NCBI GenBank assembly: GCA_029204225.1
Contig: CM055096.1
Coordinates: 5,622,931 to 5,686,930 of the forward strand
Source of the DNA: Diphasiastrum complanatum
Taxonomy: Eukaryota; Streptophyta; Lycopodiopsida; Lycopodiales; Lycopodiaceae
Direction: 5' to 3'
Length of the DNA stretch: 64,000 nt
Under the pieces are notes generated by a model. That model made no database searches, had not been told where the DNA came from, and worked only from the letters and a program-made list of their open reading frames with translations. The position numbers and the translations under genes are program-made. Of this stretch, positions 11,591 to 23,143 are shown in pieces; within the stretch, counting starts at the first letter, position 1; each line of letters starts with the position of its first letter.

Positions 11591-12253
11591 AAGATGTTTC
11601 CCATGTCATTAGTAGCTACAGCCCAAGATAGGTTTCTCAACTAGTCAGCCAAAGAAAAGTCTACTTTGGAAGGGGTTTAAGCGACTCTTATCACCTGATT
11701 TAAACCAAGAAAGTTCTTGTAAGATCCATTTCTCCTATTGAGCAAGGACAAGATGAGAAAGCAAGAAAGGTTCCAGGACTATATCGAATGGGTCAAACAT
11801 CTGCAATTCAAATGCAACATATCCCTGACTCCGCCCATGTGGTGATAGTGTGGTTCCTCGCATGATTACCACAAAGCATCCAAAGAGAGCTTAAACGCCG
11901 AAAGCAGTACGCCTCATTGTAGAAAACCATGGAAGACGCTATTAGAGAAGAGGATGAAAGCTCAAATGACGATTCCTATCCAGCAACCCATCATCCGACT
12001 CCTTGGGTAACATCAACCTCCAATGCTTCCAATATTTCAACAGATCTGCTGATGGAACAAATGACAAAGCTTCACAAACAGCAGATAGAACAACTAACTA
12101 TCCAATTTGATCAAAAACTAAAGGCCTTACAAGGTGTTGTATTATCTTCTTCTATGTGCCAGATCAGAACCAGTTACAATATCCTCGAAGAAAAAATGTA
12201 TGGTGTTCGGTTTGTACCCAAAACCAAACTGCCAACAAGTGTCCAATTCTGAA
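11591..12253 (+). pseudogene. Gypsy gag fragment, first tandem copy
   Basis: Around 11730-11830 the translation gives KQERFQDYIEWVKHLQFKC, resembling the G1 gag block near 51110-51180 (DYIKRIKHL-like). The frame at 11929-12252 begins MEDAIREEDESSNDD, which parallels the G1 gag segment near 51297, and contains a heptad-like LMEQMTKLHKQQIEQLTIQF stretch that could form a coiled coil. Stops separate the pieces. This looks like a second Athila/Tat-like Gypsy gag, related to but different from G1. Confidence 0.6.
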
Positions 12254-13027
12254 CATAATCTCAAACTAACACAATGGTATTGCCGCCAGTGCTTTTCATA
12301 CCAGACTTGATGTTGTCTACTAATCCAATATAGAAGTTCTGCATTATGGTCCCTTGACTCAATAGATCAAATCTTTTACCAGATCAAACATTTGCCTGGT
12401 GTATTGTTGAACTGTCTCATCAGAAAACATCTAAAATATAGTCAATCGCACAAACTCGGTAGTCATGGATGGAATGCAGTATTATCATGATGGACAAAAT
12501 TGCTTCAAGGGTTGTATAACGGTGGAGTTTCACTTTTGGTTTTTTTTTTTAGTGTAGAAAAAGAAAACAGTAAGGATTGACTAGTATGGATGAAAAAGTA
12601 AAAAGAAAAATGAATGGATATAACCGATGAACACTATGAGGGAAACACTGTCAAGAAGAGATGGAAGATGGAATGGGGATGGAAGAAGACAAATGATGGA
12701 TGGATAGTATGGATGGTACTAATTTTTCTTGGTACTGATCATCTTGATCTAACATTCATTCACTTGGTTCAGTGCAAGGATGTTGGATCTTGATAGATGT
12801 TCTTTTGCAACCTAGATCTGACAAGATCTGATGAGTTCTATTGGCTAATAGTGTGCCATTTAGCCCTTCTTCTTGGTTTTTTCCAGATATCTCCCTGATC
12901 CTAGCACCGCTTGGCCTGATATGTTCACAATAAATAGACCTAAGGCAGATCTTGCTATTGATCCTATCTGCGATGGTTCTTTAGGTGAGGGTTGGCCTTG
13001 CAAGGATTATTTGTACTATTTTACAGT
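11822..13027. repeat. 1.2 kb tandem duplication, unit 1
   Basis: Shares long near-identical stretches with 13028-14219 at an offset of about 1205 bp: the TGGTTCCTCGCATGATTACCAC block, the gag frame, the T-run near 12540 and the PDPSTAWPDMFTINRPKAD-encoding block near 12890-13000. The two units differ by scattered substitutions and small indels. Confidence 0.85.
12254..12490 (-). pseudogene. Possible Gypsy gag fragment in inverted orientation
   Basis: The minus strand gives MFSDETVQQYTRQMFDLVKDL and further short gag-like segments with stops. It lies head to head with the plus-strand gag piece ending at 12253, and is repeated at 13461-13690 in unit 2. The assignment rests on resemblance only. 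Confidence 0.35.
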
Positions 13028-14219
13028 CATAGCCCTGAATCCGTCCATGTGGTCATTATGTGGTTCCTCGCATGATTACCACGAAGCATCCAAAGAGAGC
13101 TTAAACACCGAAAGCAGTATGCCTCACTGTAGAAAACCATGAATACACTATTAGAGAAGAGGATGAAGGCTCAAATGACAATTCCTATCCAACAACCCAT
13201 CATCCGACTCCTTGGGTAACATCAACCTCCAATGCTTCCAATATTTCAACAGATCTGTTGATGGAACAAATGATAAAGCTTCACAAACAGCAGATAGAAC
13301 AACTGACTATCCAATTTGATCAAAAACTAAAGGCCTTACAAGGTGTTGTATTATCTTCTTCTATGTGCCAGATCAAAACCAGTTACAATATCCTTGAAGA
13401 AAATATGTATGGTGTTCAGTTTGTATCCAAAACCAAACTGCCAACAAGTGTCCAATTCTGAAACAGAATCTCAAACTAACACAATGGTATTGCCGCCAGT
13501 GCTTTTCATACCAGACTTGATGTTGTCTACTAATCCAATATAGAAGTTTTGCATTATGGTCCCTTGACTCAATAGATCAAATATTTTACCAGATCAAACA
13601 TTTGCCTGGTGTATTGTTGAATTGTCTCATCATAAAACATCTAAAATATAGTCAATAGCACAAACTCGGTAGTCATGGCTGGAATGCAGTATTGTCATGA
13701 TGGACAAAATTGCTTCAAGGGTTGTATAACGGTGGAGTTTCACTTTTTTTTTTTTTTTGAGTGTAGAAAAAGAAAACAGTAAGGATTGACCAGTATGGAT
13801 GAAAAAGTAAAAAGAAAAATGGATGGATATAACCAATGAACACTATGAGGGAAACACTGTCAAAAAGAGATGGAAGATGGAATGGGGATGGAAGAAGACA
13901 AATTATGGATGGACAGTATGGATGGTACTGATCATCTTGATCTAAGATTCATTCACTTGGTTCAGTGCAAGGATGTTGGATCTTGATAGATGTTGTTCTG
14001 CAACCTAGATCTGACAAGATCTGATGAGTTCTATTGGCTAATAGTGTGCCATTTATCTCTTTTTCTTGGTTTTTTCCAGATATTTCCCTGATCCTAGCAC
14101 CGCTTGGCCAGATATGTTCACAATCAATAGACCTAAGGCAGATCTTGCTATTGATCCTATCTGCGATGGTTCTTTAGGTGAGGGTTGGCCTTGCGAGGAT
14201 TCTTTGTACTATTTTACAG
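13028..14219. repeat. 1.2 kb tandem duplication, unit 2
   Basis: Second unit, carrying the gag frame at 13258-13461, the inverted gag-like piece at about 13461-13690, a T-run near 13745-13758 and the exon-like block at 14081-14218. That block encodes PDPSTAWPDMFTINRPKAD in both units and is preceded by TTTTTTCCAG, which resembles a splice acceptor. Beyond about 14220 the two units diverge. Confidence 0.85.
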
Positions 14220-14415
14220 CTAGAAAACCAATTTTCTTGTGGCGCGAATGTTCTTTCCTAGTAGTTCGAGAGTTATTGATGGTTGCGAAAGTTGTGGATA
14301 GGTTTTTCCCTTACAACTTAGTCAAAAATTCATATGAACTCTCACGACTTGGTCATAGATAAAAAATGACATTTTGAGCTCAATGGACCATGCTGTGAGA
14401 GTTACTTCTCAGTAG

Positions 14416-14577
14416 TGTGAGAGTTATTGATGTCTAATGCTTGTTGTTTGTCAAATGGCCAATCTAGATCAACTTTTTGATGACTAGTTTTTTGATAGAT
14501 TGTTAAGCAAGCATGCAGTCACTCTTGTAGATCTATTGTAGATCCATTTATGGTCCTAAAGCATAGTACTTTCACAT
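14416..14577 (+). repeat. Candidate short 5' LTR of Copia D
   Basis: 162 bp bounded by TGTGAGAGT and ACTTTCACA, inverted repeats with one mismatch, directly followed by a primer site. It does not resemble the LTR that starts at 18740, so either the true LTR extends further left or the two ends come from different elements. Confidence 0.4.
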
Positions 14578-14589
14578 GGTATCAGAGCC
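14578..14589 (+). other. Primer binding site, Copia D
   Basis: TGGTATCAGAGC, complementary to initiator Met-tRNA, immediately after TTTCACA. It marks the 5' end of an internal region running to 18739, apart from the nested C element. Confidence 0.85.
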
Positions 14590-15116
14590 AAGTACAAGAG
14601 CATAATCCATTGATCTAATGCAAATCCATTTTTAGCAAGTTTTGGTGCTAAAAACTAGTATTGAGAGGGCAAGCTATAATCTTGATTTTGGTGAGAATAT
14701 TTGATCCCAAACTTGGTAGGGGTCCAAATACATACTGTCCACATGTGTGGGCACCTTTGAACCTACATTTAATGCATGGTATTCATTTGATCCAAAGAAA
14801 TTCAATTTGTGAGCTTTTGATGTAATTTTTTGGTGGAAATCTTAGGATAAGCTACCAAGATTGAGTGCCATTGATTAGATTTAACATAGAGTCATGAAAT
14901 CTAGTTAGTCTAGGATGAAATCAGGTCCTCTAAACTTGTTTTATAGGTCTTGAAAGTACATCAAAAAGTGTGAGGGAGATTTAGTCATGTTATTGTCCAA
15001 AAATGGCCAAAAAAGGCCAAAATTGACAAGATTTGATTGTAAGTGGATTTCACATCATCTTATCTTCATTCCAACTTTGTGAGGGAGTGATAGAACTGAG
15101 ATTATAAGTCCATTTG
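14590..15116 (+). other. Untranslated leader of Copia D, first part
   Basis: No open frame or conserved domain was seen. It ends at the ATTTG target duplication (15112-15116) of the nested C element. The same leader resumes at 17204, where the block around 15050-15115 (AACTTTGTGAGGGAGTGAT and on) recurs in modified form at 17340-17385. Confidence 0.6.
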
Positions 15117-15309
15117 TGTGATAAATTGGCAAAAATCTAGCTTGGTAGTTTTTATGATAGAAGTTTGTAAGTGAATCTAACATGTGTGGAGGATGTTCCC
15201 ATGTGTGGAGAATTGTAAAGTAAATCAAAATTTTTGATATAGGGGTCTCATAGAATTTCATAGTCAAGCATTTAGGTGTAGGATGTTGATAGGGTCAAAT
15301 TTGGCATAA

Positions 15310-16390
15310 ATGGCAAATTATCCATTTCCACTTGTAATGTCATTCTCTATTTTAAAAGTGATTGTGAATAGAGACGTCACATTGCATGAAGATTCAATCT
15401 TGGAAGTGGCCGAGATCAAGGCTTCTCAAGAAGCATCACAAGTTATCTTTTTTGAAGGTATTCAAGTTATGATGGGGCCAAGGAGTGAGGAGGAGTTTCT
15501 TCTTCATATAATTTCAAGAAGATCTTCAAGATGCATGGCCGAGTCTTTATGGCTCACCTTACATGGCAAAGAGGGGCATCTTTCATGTTTATTTACTACA
15601 ACACATTCATATATGCTTCTCTTCCTTTGCTTGAAATGCTATCTTGCTTCATTGAATTTTTTGGATCTCAAAGTTCAAGAAAAGCTATACTAGTTTTGTA
15701 TGATGCTTTTGGTATGGACATGTTTCTTGTCATTATTGACTTAGATGTGTTTCCAATAATTTTTGAAAGCAAGATATTGTATTGTCAAAAGTATGCTCTT
15801 GGTTCTAGTAAGAACAAGATTGAGCTTGGTACTCACTTTTTTGAAAATCATGTTTTCACATATTTTGAGGAAAATTGTAAACTCCTCTTGAGATTAAGTG
15901 AAGCATCCAAAGTGGACACTTACATCCTTGAGAGAGTAACAAGCCTAAAAAAGATCAAGGTAGTCTTTGATATCAAGATTAGATCCATCATGGATATAGT
16001 TCATTGTATGTGGACTAGTCAAGCTAGAAAGCATAATCTTGATAATCATCATTGTTTCACATCTTATGATCTTGATCTCCATGATCCTTATGAGGCTTGG
16101 AAGCCTCAGATTTCTCTATTTATGGTGCATCCATCATGCAAGTGGAACTTTCAAAGCAAAGATCATCATCAAGAATGGAGGAAGCCCATGATCATAGTGG
16201 CATATTGGTGGAGCACTCTTCAAAGGCATTGGCAAGAGATCTCTACCAAAGAGATCTTATCATGGATATGGTGAGGGTGCTACTATGATGGATTCCTTGG
16301 CTGATCTTCACTTCTTATGCATACCAAAGGATCCACTCAAAAAGATTTACAAACTTCTCAAGTGATCTAGTACCTATCCAAGATATTTTT
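15310..16390 (+). pseudogene. Unrecognised coding region of Copia C
   Basis: Two overlapping frames (15310-15693 and 15531-16274, the second starting inside the first) form one frameshifted coding stretch. No integrase, RT or RNase H motif is visible. The segment LLRLSEASKVDTYILE near 15880-15930 resembles RNSEASNLDTILYI of the A2 module, and the underlying DNA AGTGAAGCATCCAA...TGGACACT is shared. Near the end, an alternative frame reads HSSKALARDLYQRDLIMD and then LADLHFLCIPKDPL, resembling the tail of a Copia pol. It may be a distant relative of the A2 module; certainty is low. Confidence 0.4.
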
Positions 16391-16400
16391 TGAGGAGGAG

Positions 16401-17203
16401 TGTAAGAAATTGGAAAAATCTAGCTCGGTATTTTTTATGATAGAAGTTTGTAAGTGAATCTCACATGTGTGGAGGATGTTCCCACGTGTGGAGAATTGTA
16501 AAGTAAATCAAAATGTTTGATATAGGGGTCTCATAGAATCTCATAGTCAAGCATTTAGGTGTAGGATAGATGACAAATTATCCATTTCCACTTGTAATGC
16601 CACTATTGAGCCAAAATAGAGTAGGAGGCCAAACTTGTGCCAATTAGAGTGTAAACAAGTGTATTGCTTTTGTTTGATGAAGTTTAAGAGGTCCAATAGG
16701 ATTTAGAGGTGGAACCATGTGTGGTCCAATAGGAATTTGAGGTGTGCTTGAATATAGTCCAATAGAATTTAGAGGTGCATGGATCAATGGTCCAATAGGA
16801 TTAAGAGGTGGCAAAGTGTGATCCAATCATAGTTAAGCATAGTGGTAGCTCATGAATCTACTAGTATCATTGTACTCCTCATTTTGGATCTAATTGATTT
16901 TGAGATTGAGTGGATTTTGAGTGTCATTGACTTTCTAGCTTTCTCTCTCATACCCGAGAGCTCATGATGGTTTTCTCTCTCTACCCGAGGAGAGCAGCTT
17001 TTTTTTACTTAGAATACTTTTAGAACACTTCCCACACGTGTTAGTGAGAGTTGGAAGTGATTGAATGCATGTAGTAGTGTGTTTTTGCCATAGAATCAAA
17101 GATAGATCTTGAATCTCAATCTAGTCTTGATCTTGGTGCATCTACACACCTTAGGAGATCACAAGTACATGTAGTGGACAATCCACACGTGTGAAATTCA
17201 ACC
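16401..17203 (+). repeat. 3' LTR of Copia C
   Basis: Starts TGTAAGAAATTGG after a purine tract and ends near ...GTGAAATTCAACC (an intact family member ends CAACA). It includes the ACCCGAGAG and CTACCCGAGGAG blocks near 16951-16990 and a CACACGTGTG palindrome at 17184-17193. Its first 200 bp match the 5' LTR at 15117. The solo LTR at 54040-54774 is the same family in reverse. Confidence 0.8.
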
Positions 17204-17589
17204 ATTTGTTGGATTAGAAATCTAATTTGAGTGAAACACTACAAGAGAGAGACCTTAGTGAGTTTCTAGAGACAATCAAATCCATTTTTTGGCAAGATTT
17301 GTTTGAAAATAGTTTTCACTTCATCTTATCTTCATTTCAGCTTTGTAAGGGAGTGATGGAACTGTGATTATAAGTCCATTTGTTGGATTAGAAATCAAAT
17401 TTGAGTGAAACACTGCAAGTATAAGACCTTTGTGAGTTTCAAGTCATTCAAGTCTATTTCTTGTTTGTAGAAGTCACTAGTAAGATGGGATCTGCTGGGG
17501 CATACCTTCTAAAAGCTAGTGAGAGATTGAATTCTACAAATTATGCTATGTGGAAGGTTAGGATGGAGTCACTCTTGGTGCTCCATTGA
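17204..17589 (+). pseudogene. Copia D leader and gag N-terminus
   Basis: The leader continues after the C insertion and includes a direct repeat (about 17201-17265 against 17379-17445, CCATTTGTTGGATTAGAAAT...). The start codon at 17485 opens a 34-codon gag N-terminus, MGSAGAYLLKASERLNSTNY then AMWKVRMESLL, typical of Copia gag, before a TGA at 17587-17589. The middle of gag is missing. Confidence 0.7.
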
Positions 17590-18200
17590 TGTCTACAAGG
17601 TTCTTCCTTCAATTTTGTTTTTTCTAGACCTTGGAAACTCTCGTAGGGGGTGTTAATTTACAAGGTAACTCTCGTATAGATTTTTGTGTACCTATCTCAA
17701 TGAGATGGAGCTTCAGAAGTCTCTACGAAGGTTACTTAGCAGTATTTTTTTTGGGTTTTTAAGGTTTTTTGGATTTTTTTGGTAGTTTTTTTGTTGTTTT
17801 GGAAAAATGGCTGAGAACTAACTCTTGCAAGAATTACAAAAGGTTTTGTTGATGTGGCAGAAGGTACTAACAAGTTTGTGAGAATTACTTTAGTCTGAAC
17901 AAAAAGTTATTAGACCTGATATGCTTTCTCGCTCTTTTTTCTCACCAAAAACATATATTTCATGTTTTTTGATTTTTTTAATTGCTTTTATAGGTTAGGC
18001 AAGACAATTTTTTCGAGCATTATTGACATTGGTGAGGACAGTGAGACAAATAGTGATCAAGACCTTTGTGGATCTTGATATAACTTTGTGAAAGTCACTA
18101 TAAGGTTGAAAACACTTGGATTTACCTCTAATCACAACTCACATGTGTGTACTTTGTGTACCACAATATGTTTTCCATGGAAGCTAGTGGAAGGGATAAT
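17590..18200. other. Non-coding stretch inside Copia D
   Basis: T-rich sequence with no gag, pol or gene-like frame recognised. It separates the gag start from the zinc knuckle and may be a further insertion or a scrambled segment. Confidence 0.4.
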
Positions 18201-18739
18201 GAGTCAATTAGATTCTAGCGCTACTTGTGTGGCAAGACGGGCCACATTACATCCATATACTTTGAGAGGTAAAATGCAGTATTGGAGAGCAAACAAGAAA
18301 ACCTAGCACATGAAGAGGAGGATGAGGGAGAATCATCCTTGATGGCATCTACATCCTCATGGACAAGCAAAAGCAACTCATTGGAGTCATGGTGGATTGA
18401 TAGTGGGCCTAATTCCCACACGACCTTTCAAAAAGATTTTTTCTTAACTCTACTTTTTTTTTTTAAGGTGCTAAAAATTCCATAGTTACGTCAACTAATG
18501 AAGAATGTAGAATGGAGGGTATTGGAACCATTTCTGTGTGTCTAGGATCTTCCAAGAGATTGGATCTAGACAACATTCTTTTTGTGCCATCGATCACCAA
18601 AAATTTGCTAAGTGTTGGTCAACTTATGGATAGTGGTTTAGATGTCCACTTCAAGCATGGTGTTGTTCCATTTTGAAGAATGATAATTGCATAGCAAAAG
18701 GATTTAAACATGGAAACTTGTTTAAATTGGATTGAGGAG
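18201..18739 (+). pseudogene. Copia D zinc knuckle and protease, followed directly by the polypurine tract
   Basis: A degraded CCHC knuckle (RYLCGKTGHIT..YFER, first and last Cys lost) near 18218-18262 is followed by ESWWIDSGPNSHTTFQKDFF near 18386-18440, the aspartic protease box. Next comes LDNILFVPSITKNLLSVGQL near 18565-18625. The sequence then runs into GGATTGAGGAG and an LTR at 18740, with no integrase, RT or RNase H. The element was therefore gag-protease only at its 3' end, through deletion or descent from a non-autonomous line. Confidence 0.75.
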
Positions 18740-19164
18740 TGTGAGAAATTGTCAAAATAATTGGCAAATCTAGCTTAATTAAACAGTGTAGATTACTATG
18801 TAGGTGGGTGAATTGATGTTGCCACGTGTTTGGGCTATCCTAGATAGGTTAGATATCACTTATATGGCTAATTAGGTTTTTTTGGTCATAATTCCTAAAT
18901 TATAGGGGATAACCAACATAGCCACCAACTTGGCAAAACTCTAGGGTTAGGTAAGATTGACAAATCAGGGCAAAATTGGTCAATCATCTTCCTTATTACA
19001 TGTCTGATTTTCACCTAACTTGAGGTGGGGAAGAGCTATTGTACATACAATCCATCATTCCATAATGAGGAGATACTTTGTTCTCTTTTGGATTTAGGCA
19101 AAAATAATTGTTTTTAACATCATTTGTTGTCTACAGGATGTACTCTCTGTACTGTACCACATGT
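18740..19164 (+). repeat. 3' LTR of Copia D, truncated
   Basis: Begins TGTGAGAAATTGTC directly after the polypurine tract. It is cut at about 19165 by the inverted repeat. Its 3' end is not visible. Confidence 0.55.
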
Positions 19165-19637
19165 GTGTGGAGTGATCATCACTTTCAATTAATGATTTCA
19201 GATTGCTCTTGCTTGATGCATGTAAAATTGTCAATCTAGATCTCAATTTTGTATGTCTAGTTTGTATTTGTTTGATGATCAATCAATCAATCCCTCTTGT
19301 GAGGCATTAATAGACTCAAGTAAGGTCCAAAGCCCTATACTTTGACACTGATACCAACTTAAAATTCATGTCACACAAAAAAGAACTCGGTAAGCACTCT
19401 CCAAGCTCCACACAACATAACTATATTTCAAAAATTTAGAATAATGTACATATAAAACTTGTTGTGGCAACCCATGCATGACCCCAATTGACGCTGACAG
19501 GATGCATGTCCTGTTGACTGCATCGTCACACACACGCAAGCAGTCCTAGTTTGGGCCCACAATCTTGGACCCATAATACAGAGTTCCAATGTTTTATAAA
19601 TAGGTGTTTCTAAGACTTTTTTTTTTGTTACCACGTG

Positions 19638-19677
<40 letters not shown>

Positions 19678-20061
19678 CTCTCATCTTCATTTTTTTTTTC
19701 CTACCTCTCCCCCTTAATTTCTTACCATAGTATTAGATGGAAAATTCTTTCTTATATTTATTCAAAGTAAGAATCAAAATATTAGTTTTTGTTCTTTATT
19801 ATTTTTAAAATGTATTTTGAATCATCATAGAGAGTTTAGAATTCGTCCATTCATAGTAGATGTTAAACAAAAACATGGGCCTTGAATAAATAAAACAATT
19901 TTTTTTTCTCATATTCATTGTCAGATTTTTTTAAAATATCACTATAAACCATTGGATAAGTGAATCTATTACATACCATAACACTATTTATTACCTTTTT
20001 TTAGTATGTGGTACTATGATTTGCATAGCGTTATTGTTCACTTAAAAGAATCAGTATGGAT
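19165..20061 (-). repeat. Left copy of a 0.9 kb inverted repeat: LTR plus primer site of a minus-strand retroelement
   Basis: Reverse complement of 37461-38341 with few differences. A primer-site-like GACACTGATACCA (minus strand TGGTATCAGTGTC, 19344-19356) separates internal leader (left) from LTR (right), so the element points leftward. It contains a CA microsatellite at about 19640-19676. Homology stops sharply at both ends. Confidence 0.75.
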
Positions 20062-20675
<614 letters not shown>

Positions 20676-20934
20676 AAATTGTGGCTAATTGTCACTGACA
20701 ACTTTTCACCCAAACCATTGACCTTCAACCCAAACCATCAGTTGTAACCCAAATTGTCTGCCGTCGGCCATCCGAATGCCCTTCTATTGTCCGCCTTCAA
20801 TCATCAATCGCCTGCTCTAAGCATCATCCACACGTCTCGACCACAAGCCACCACATAGATTGTCGGCCATCCATTGCCCATCAATGACAGACACTCTTTA
20901 CTAGTCTATATATATTTAAACTTATGTACACTTT

Positions 20935-20987
20935 TGTATGCATGGGTGAGGGTTTACATGCATCCTCCTCCCTCACCCATGCATACA
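20935..20987. repeat. Hairpin with 18-bp arms
   Basis: TGTATGCATGGGTGAGGG (20935-20952) and its exact reverse complement (20970-20987) enclose a 17-nt loop. A weaker related hairpin (GCATGTATGGGGAG / CTCCCCATGCATGC) follows at about 21020-21066. Confidence 0.8.
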
Positions 20988-21074
20988 CTTTTTTTGAACT
21001 AAAAAGTGGAGAGGAGGATGCATGTATGGGGAGAAGGATGCATGACCCTCCTCCCCATGCATGCATGTACATTG

Positions 21075-21209
<135 letters not shown>

Positions 21210-21326
21210 CTAAAGATTATAGCTGGATGGCATTTCAGATATGGTGGATCACACAATCAACGTGTAAAGGCCAATTTTGTAAGAGTTGGATAGATGATCC
21301 ATAATTACACACCTCTCCATATCAAA

Positions 21327-21655
21327 TTTTTTCAATGACTCGAATTTTCAATAGCTCGAATTTTTCTCGTATTTTTTCAACGACTCTAATTTTTTTCAAA
21401 GTATCGAATTTTTTGAAAGACTCGAATTTTTTTAAGAGACTTGAATTTTTGGAAAGACTGAAATTTTTCGAATGACTTAAATTTTTTGAAAGACTCAAAT
21501 TTTTTCGAAGACTCAAATTTTTTCAATGATTCGATTTTTTTTTCCCAATGATTAAATTTTTTCAAATACTCGAATTTTTTCAAAGACTCGAATTTTTTCG
21601 ATGGATCGAACTGTTAACTCGAATTTTTTCAAAGGATTGAAGGACTCTTTGTACT
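21327..21655. repeat. 18-bp minisatellite (CGAATTTTTTCAAAGACT-like)
   Basis: More than a dozen degenerate units of CGAATTTTTTCAAAGACT lie just downstream (minus strand) of a broken Copia gag start. The lysine/phenylalanine-rich frames read across it are artefacts. Confidence 0.8.
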
Positions 21656-21976
21656 GTCAAGTCAAATTTTTTTGGAGGTTGAAAATTGAATCCATCCTTA
21701 TCTTCTAAATAGAGTAATTGGAGACCATAGATAATCTCACTTGAGTCCAATAAGAAGGAACCCATGGAAGCCATGAAAAGTAGCATAGATGTTTTGTAAT
21801 GGACTACAAAGTGTCATTTCTCTCTCAATAATGGATCCAATAAAGCTATGCTACCAGATCCAAGATGAGATATTGTAGCTTAGTGTGAGATCAATCTCAC
21901 TAGCTCTACCAATTTTTCTCAAACTAGATCAAACTTTCAAACAAAGGTGAAGTATGGACAAAGTTTGGGTCAACCT
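21656..21976 (-). pseudogene. Gag start of a minus-strand C-like Copia
   Basis: The minus strand reads MASMGSFLLDSSE from the ATG at 21774, resembling the gag N-terminus of Copia D (MGSAGAYLLKASERLN). The leader lies at 21775-21976 and continues at 27357 beyond the nested A2 element. Coding is lost within about 35 codons, where the minisatellite begins. Confidence 0.5.
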
Positions 21977-22543
21977 TGTGAGAGATTTCAACTAGTTTAG
22001 TCTAGTTTAGTCACATTTTGGTAAATTGTCAATAAGAGGCCAAAACTCATTTTAGACTTAGAGATAAACTTTTTGAAGTTATATTAGTTTAAACTACATT
22101 CAATAAACACTTTTGGAAAATGTGGGAAAGTTGGTAGTTGAGTTTGAGAGAGATTCAAATTTGAACTTTGGGTACATTGAATCGTGGAGAGACACATCTT
22201 CTCACTTCTCTCTCTCATTTCGTCATTATACATGGTTCTCTTTGGGTTCTACTACACATTGGTGCACTGTCTTGGTGTTATCTTGCAATTCTATGTGTAG
22301 AATGATCATTTATTGTTATTTTCGGTTCCACACGTGTGAAATACAGTAGGGTACTGAAATTATATGGACAACAAACATATTTTATGTTTTGTTTCATGTT
22401 TGATAAATATCTCTTAGAGTTTGCATCTCATTTTGTATGTAGATGCTGATTTTTCTACATTGGCAGGATTGTTGGTTTGCTCCTTATTGTAACCAAAGAT
22501 TTGGGACTTGGATTGGATCTTGAGTGATCTGAAATCCTTCACA
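21977..22543 (+). repeat. 5' LTR of A2 copy II, TATA region deleted
   Basis: 567 bp from TGTGAGAGAT to ATCCTTCACA. Compared with the 3' LTR it lacks 87 bp (3' LTR 26910-26996) that include TATAAAAG; the junction ...GAATC|GTGGAGAG at about 22183 shares TC with the deleted segment. A CACACGTGTG palindrome lies at 22329-22338. Confidence 0.9.
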
Positions 22544-22555
22544 TGGTATCAGAGC
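22544..22555 (+). other. Primer binding site, A2 copy II
   Basis: TGGTATCAGAGC directly abuts the 5' LTR, with no spacer, and is complementary to initiator Met-tRNA. Confidence 0.95.
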
Positions 22556-23143
22556 TATTGTGTTTCAGGTTATGAAAAGATCAGCCATCTTTAGCAAGGA
22601 TTTTGGAGGAGTTACCAATGCTACAGCATGCTAGACTGATCTCTACTCAAAAATCAGCATTTTTGCATGTGTAGAATTGATCCTTTGTAGGTCAAAACTC
22701 AATATAGGGTTATGTACTTGATCAATTCCGATTTCACACTTGGCTTAATGAAATTATATGATTTTTGGTGCATTAGGAAGGTCCCATTGGAGTCTACAAG
22801 AAGATATACCAAGTTTCTAGAAATTGCGTGTAGAATTTGAGATATTCATTTTTTTGTGATTTTGTCAAAACCCTAATTTTGATTGGATCTCTAGTTTGTG
22901 AGGTTACTGAACTTCATTTTAGTGTGTTTCAATCTTAGGAAGTGGCAAGAATCATTAGATTGAGGATAGATCATAGGTTGATCAAGATTTCACTATTATG
23001 TGTTGATTTTCTAGTTAGAAGTGCTAGAAGAGATTTGAGAGGTTCCATATCTTTGTGATTTCTTCTTGAGTTCATTTTTTGACATTCAAGAGAGTGGTTT
23101 GTGCATTGGAACAGGTTGAAAAAGAAGATCAGGTCACTTCAAC
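22556..23143 (+). other. A2 untranslated leader
   Basis: 588 bp with no long frame, highly similar to the leaders of copies I and III and, more distantly, to that of A1 at 58533-59120. It would hold packaging and dimerisation signals if the element is mobilised in trans; nothing specific could be recognised. Confidence 0.6.

Larger units (their letters stand above)
15117..17203 (+). mobile_element. Nested, internally deleted Copia C element, TSD ATTTG
   Basis: 2087 bp flanked by ATTTG (15112-15116 and 17204-17208) and inserted in the D leader. The 5' LTR is cut off after about 225 bp (15117-15342). The remaining internal region (15343-16400) carries an unrecognised reading frame and a polypurine tract TGAGGAGGAG, followed by a full 3' LTR (16401-17203). 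Primer site, gag and pol are missing, so it can only have moved in trans, or was deleted after insertion. Confidence 0.8.
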
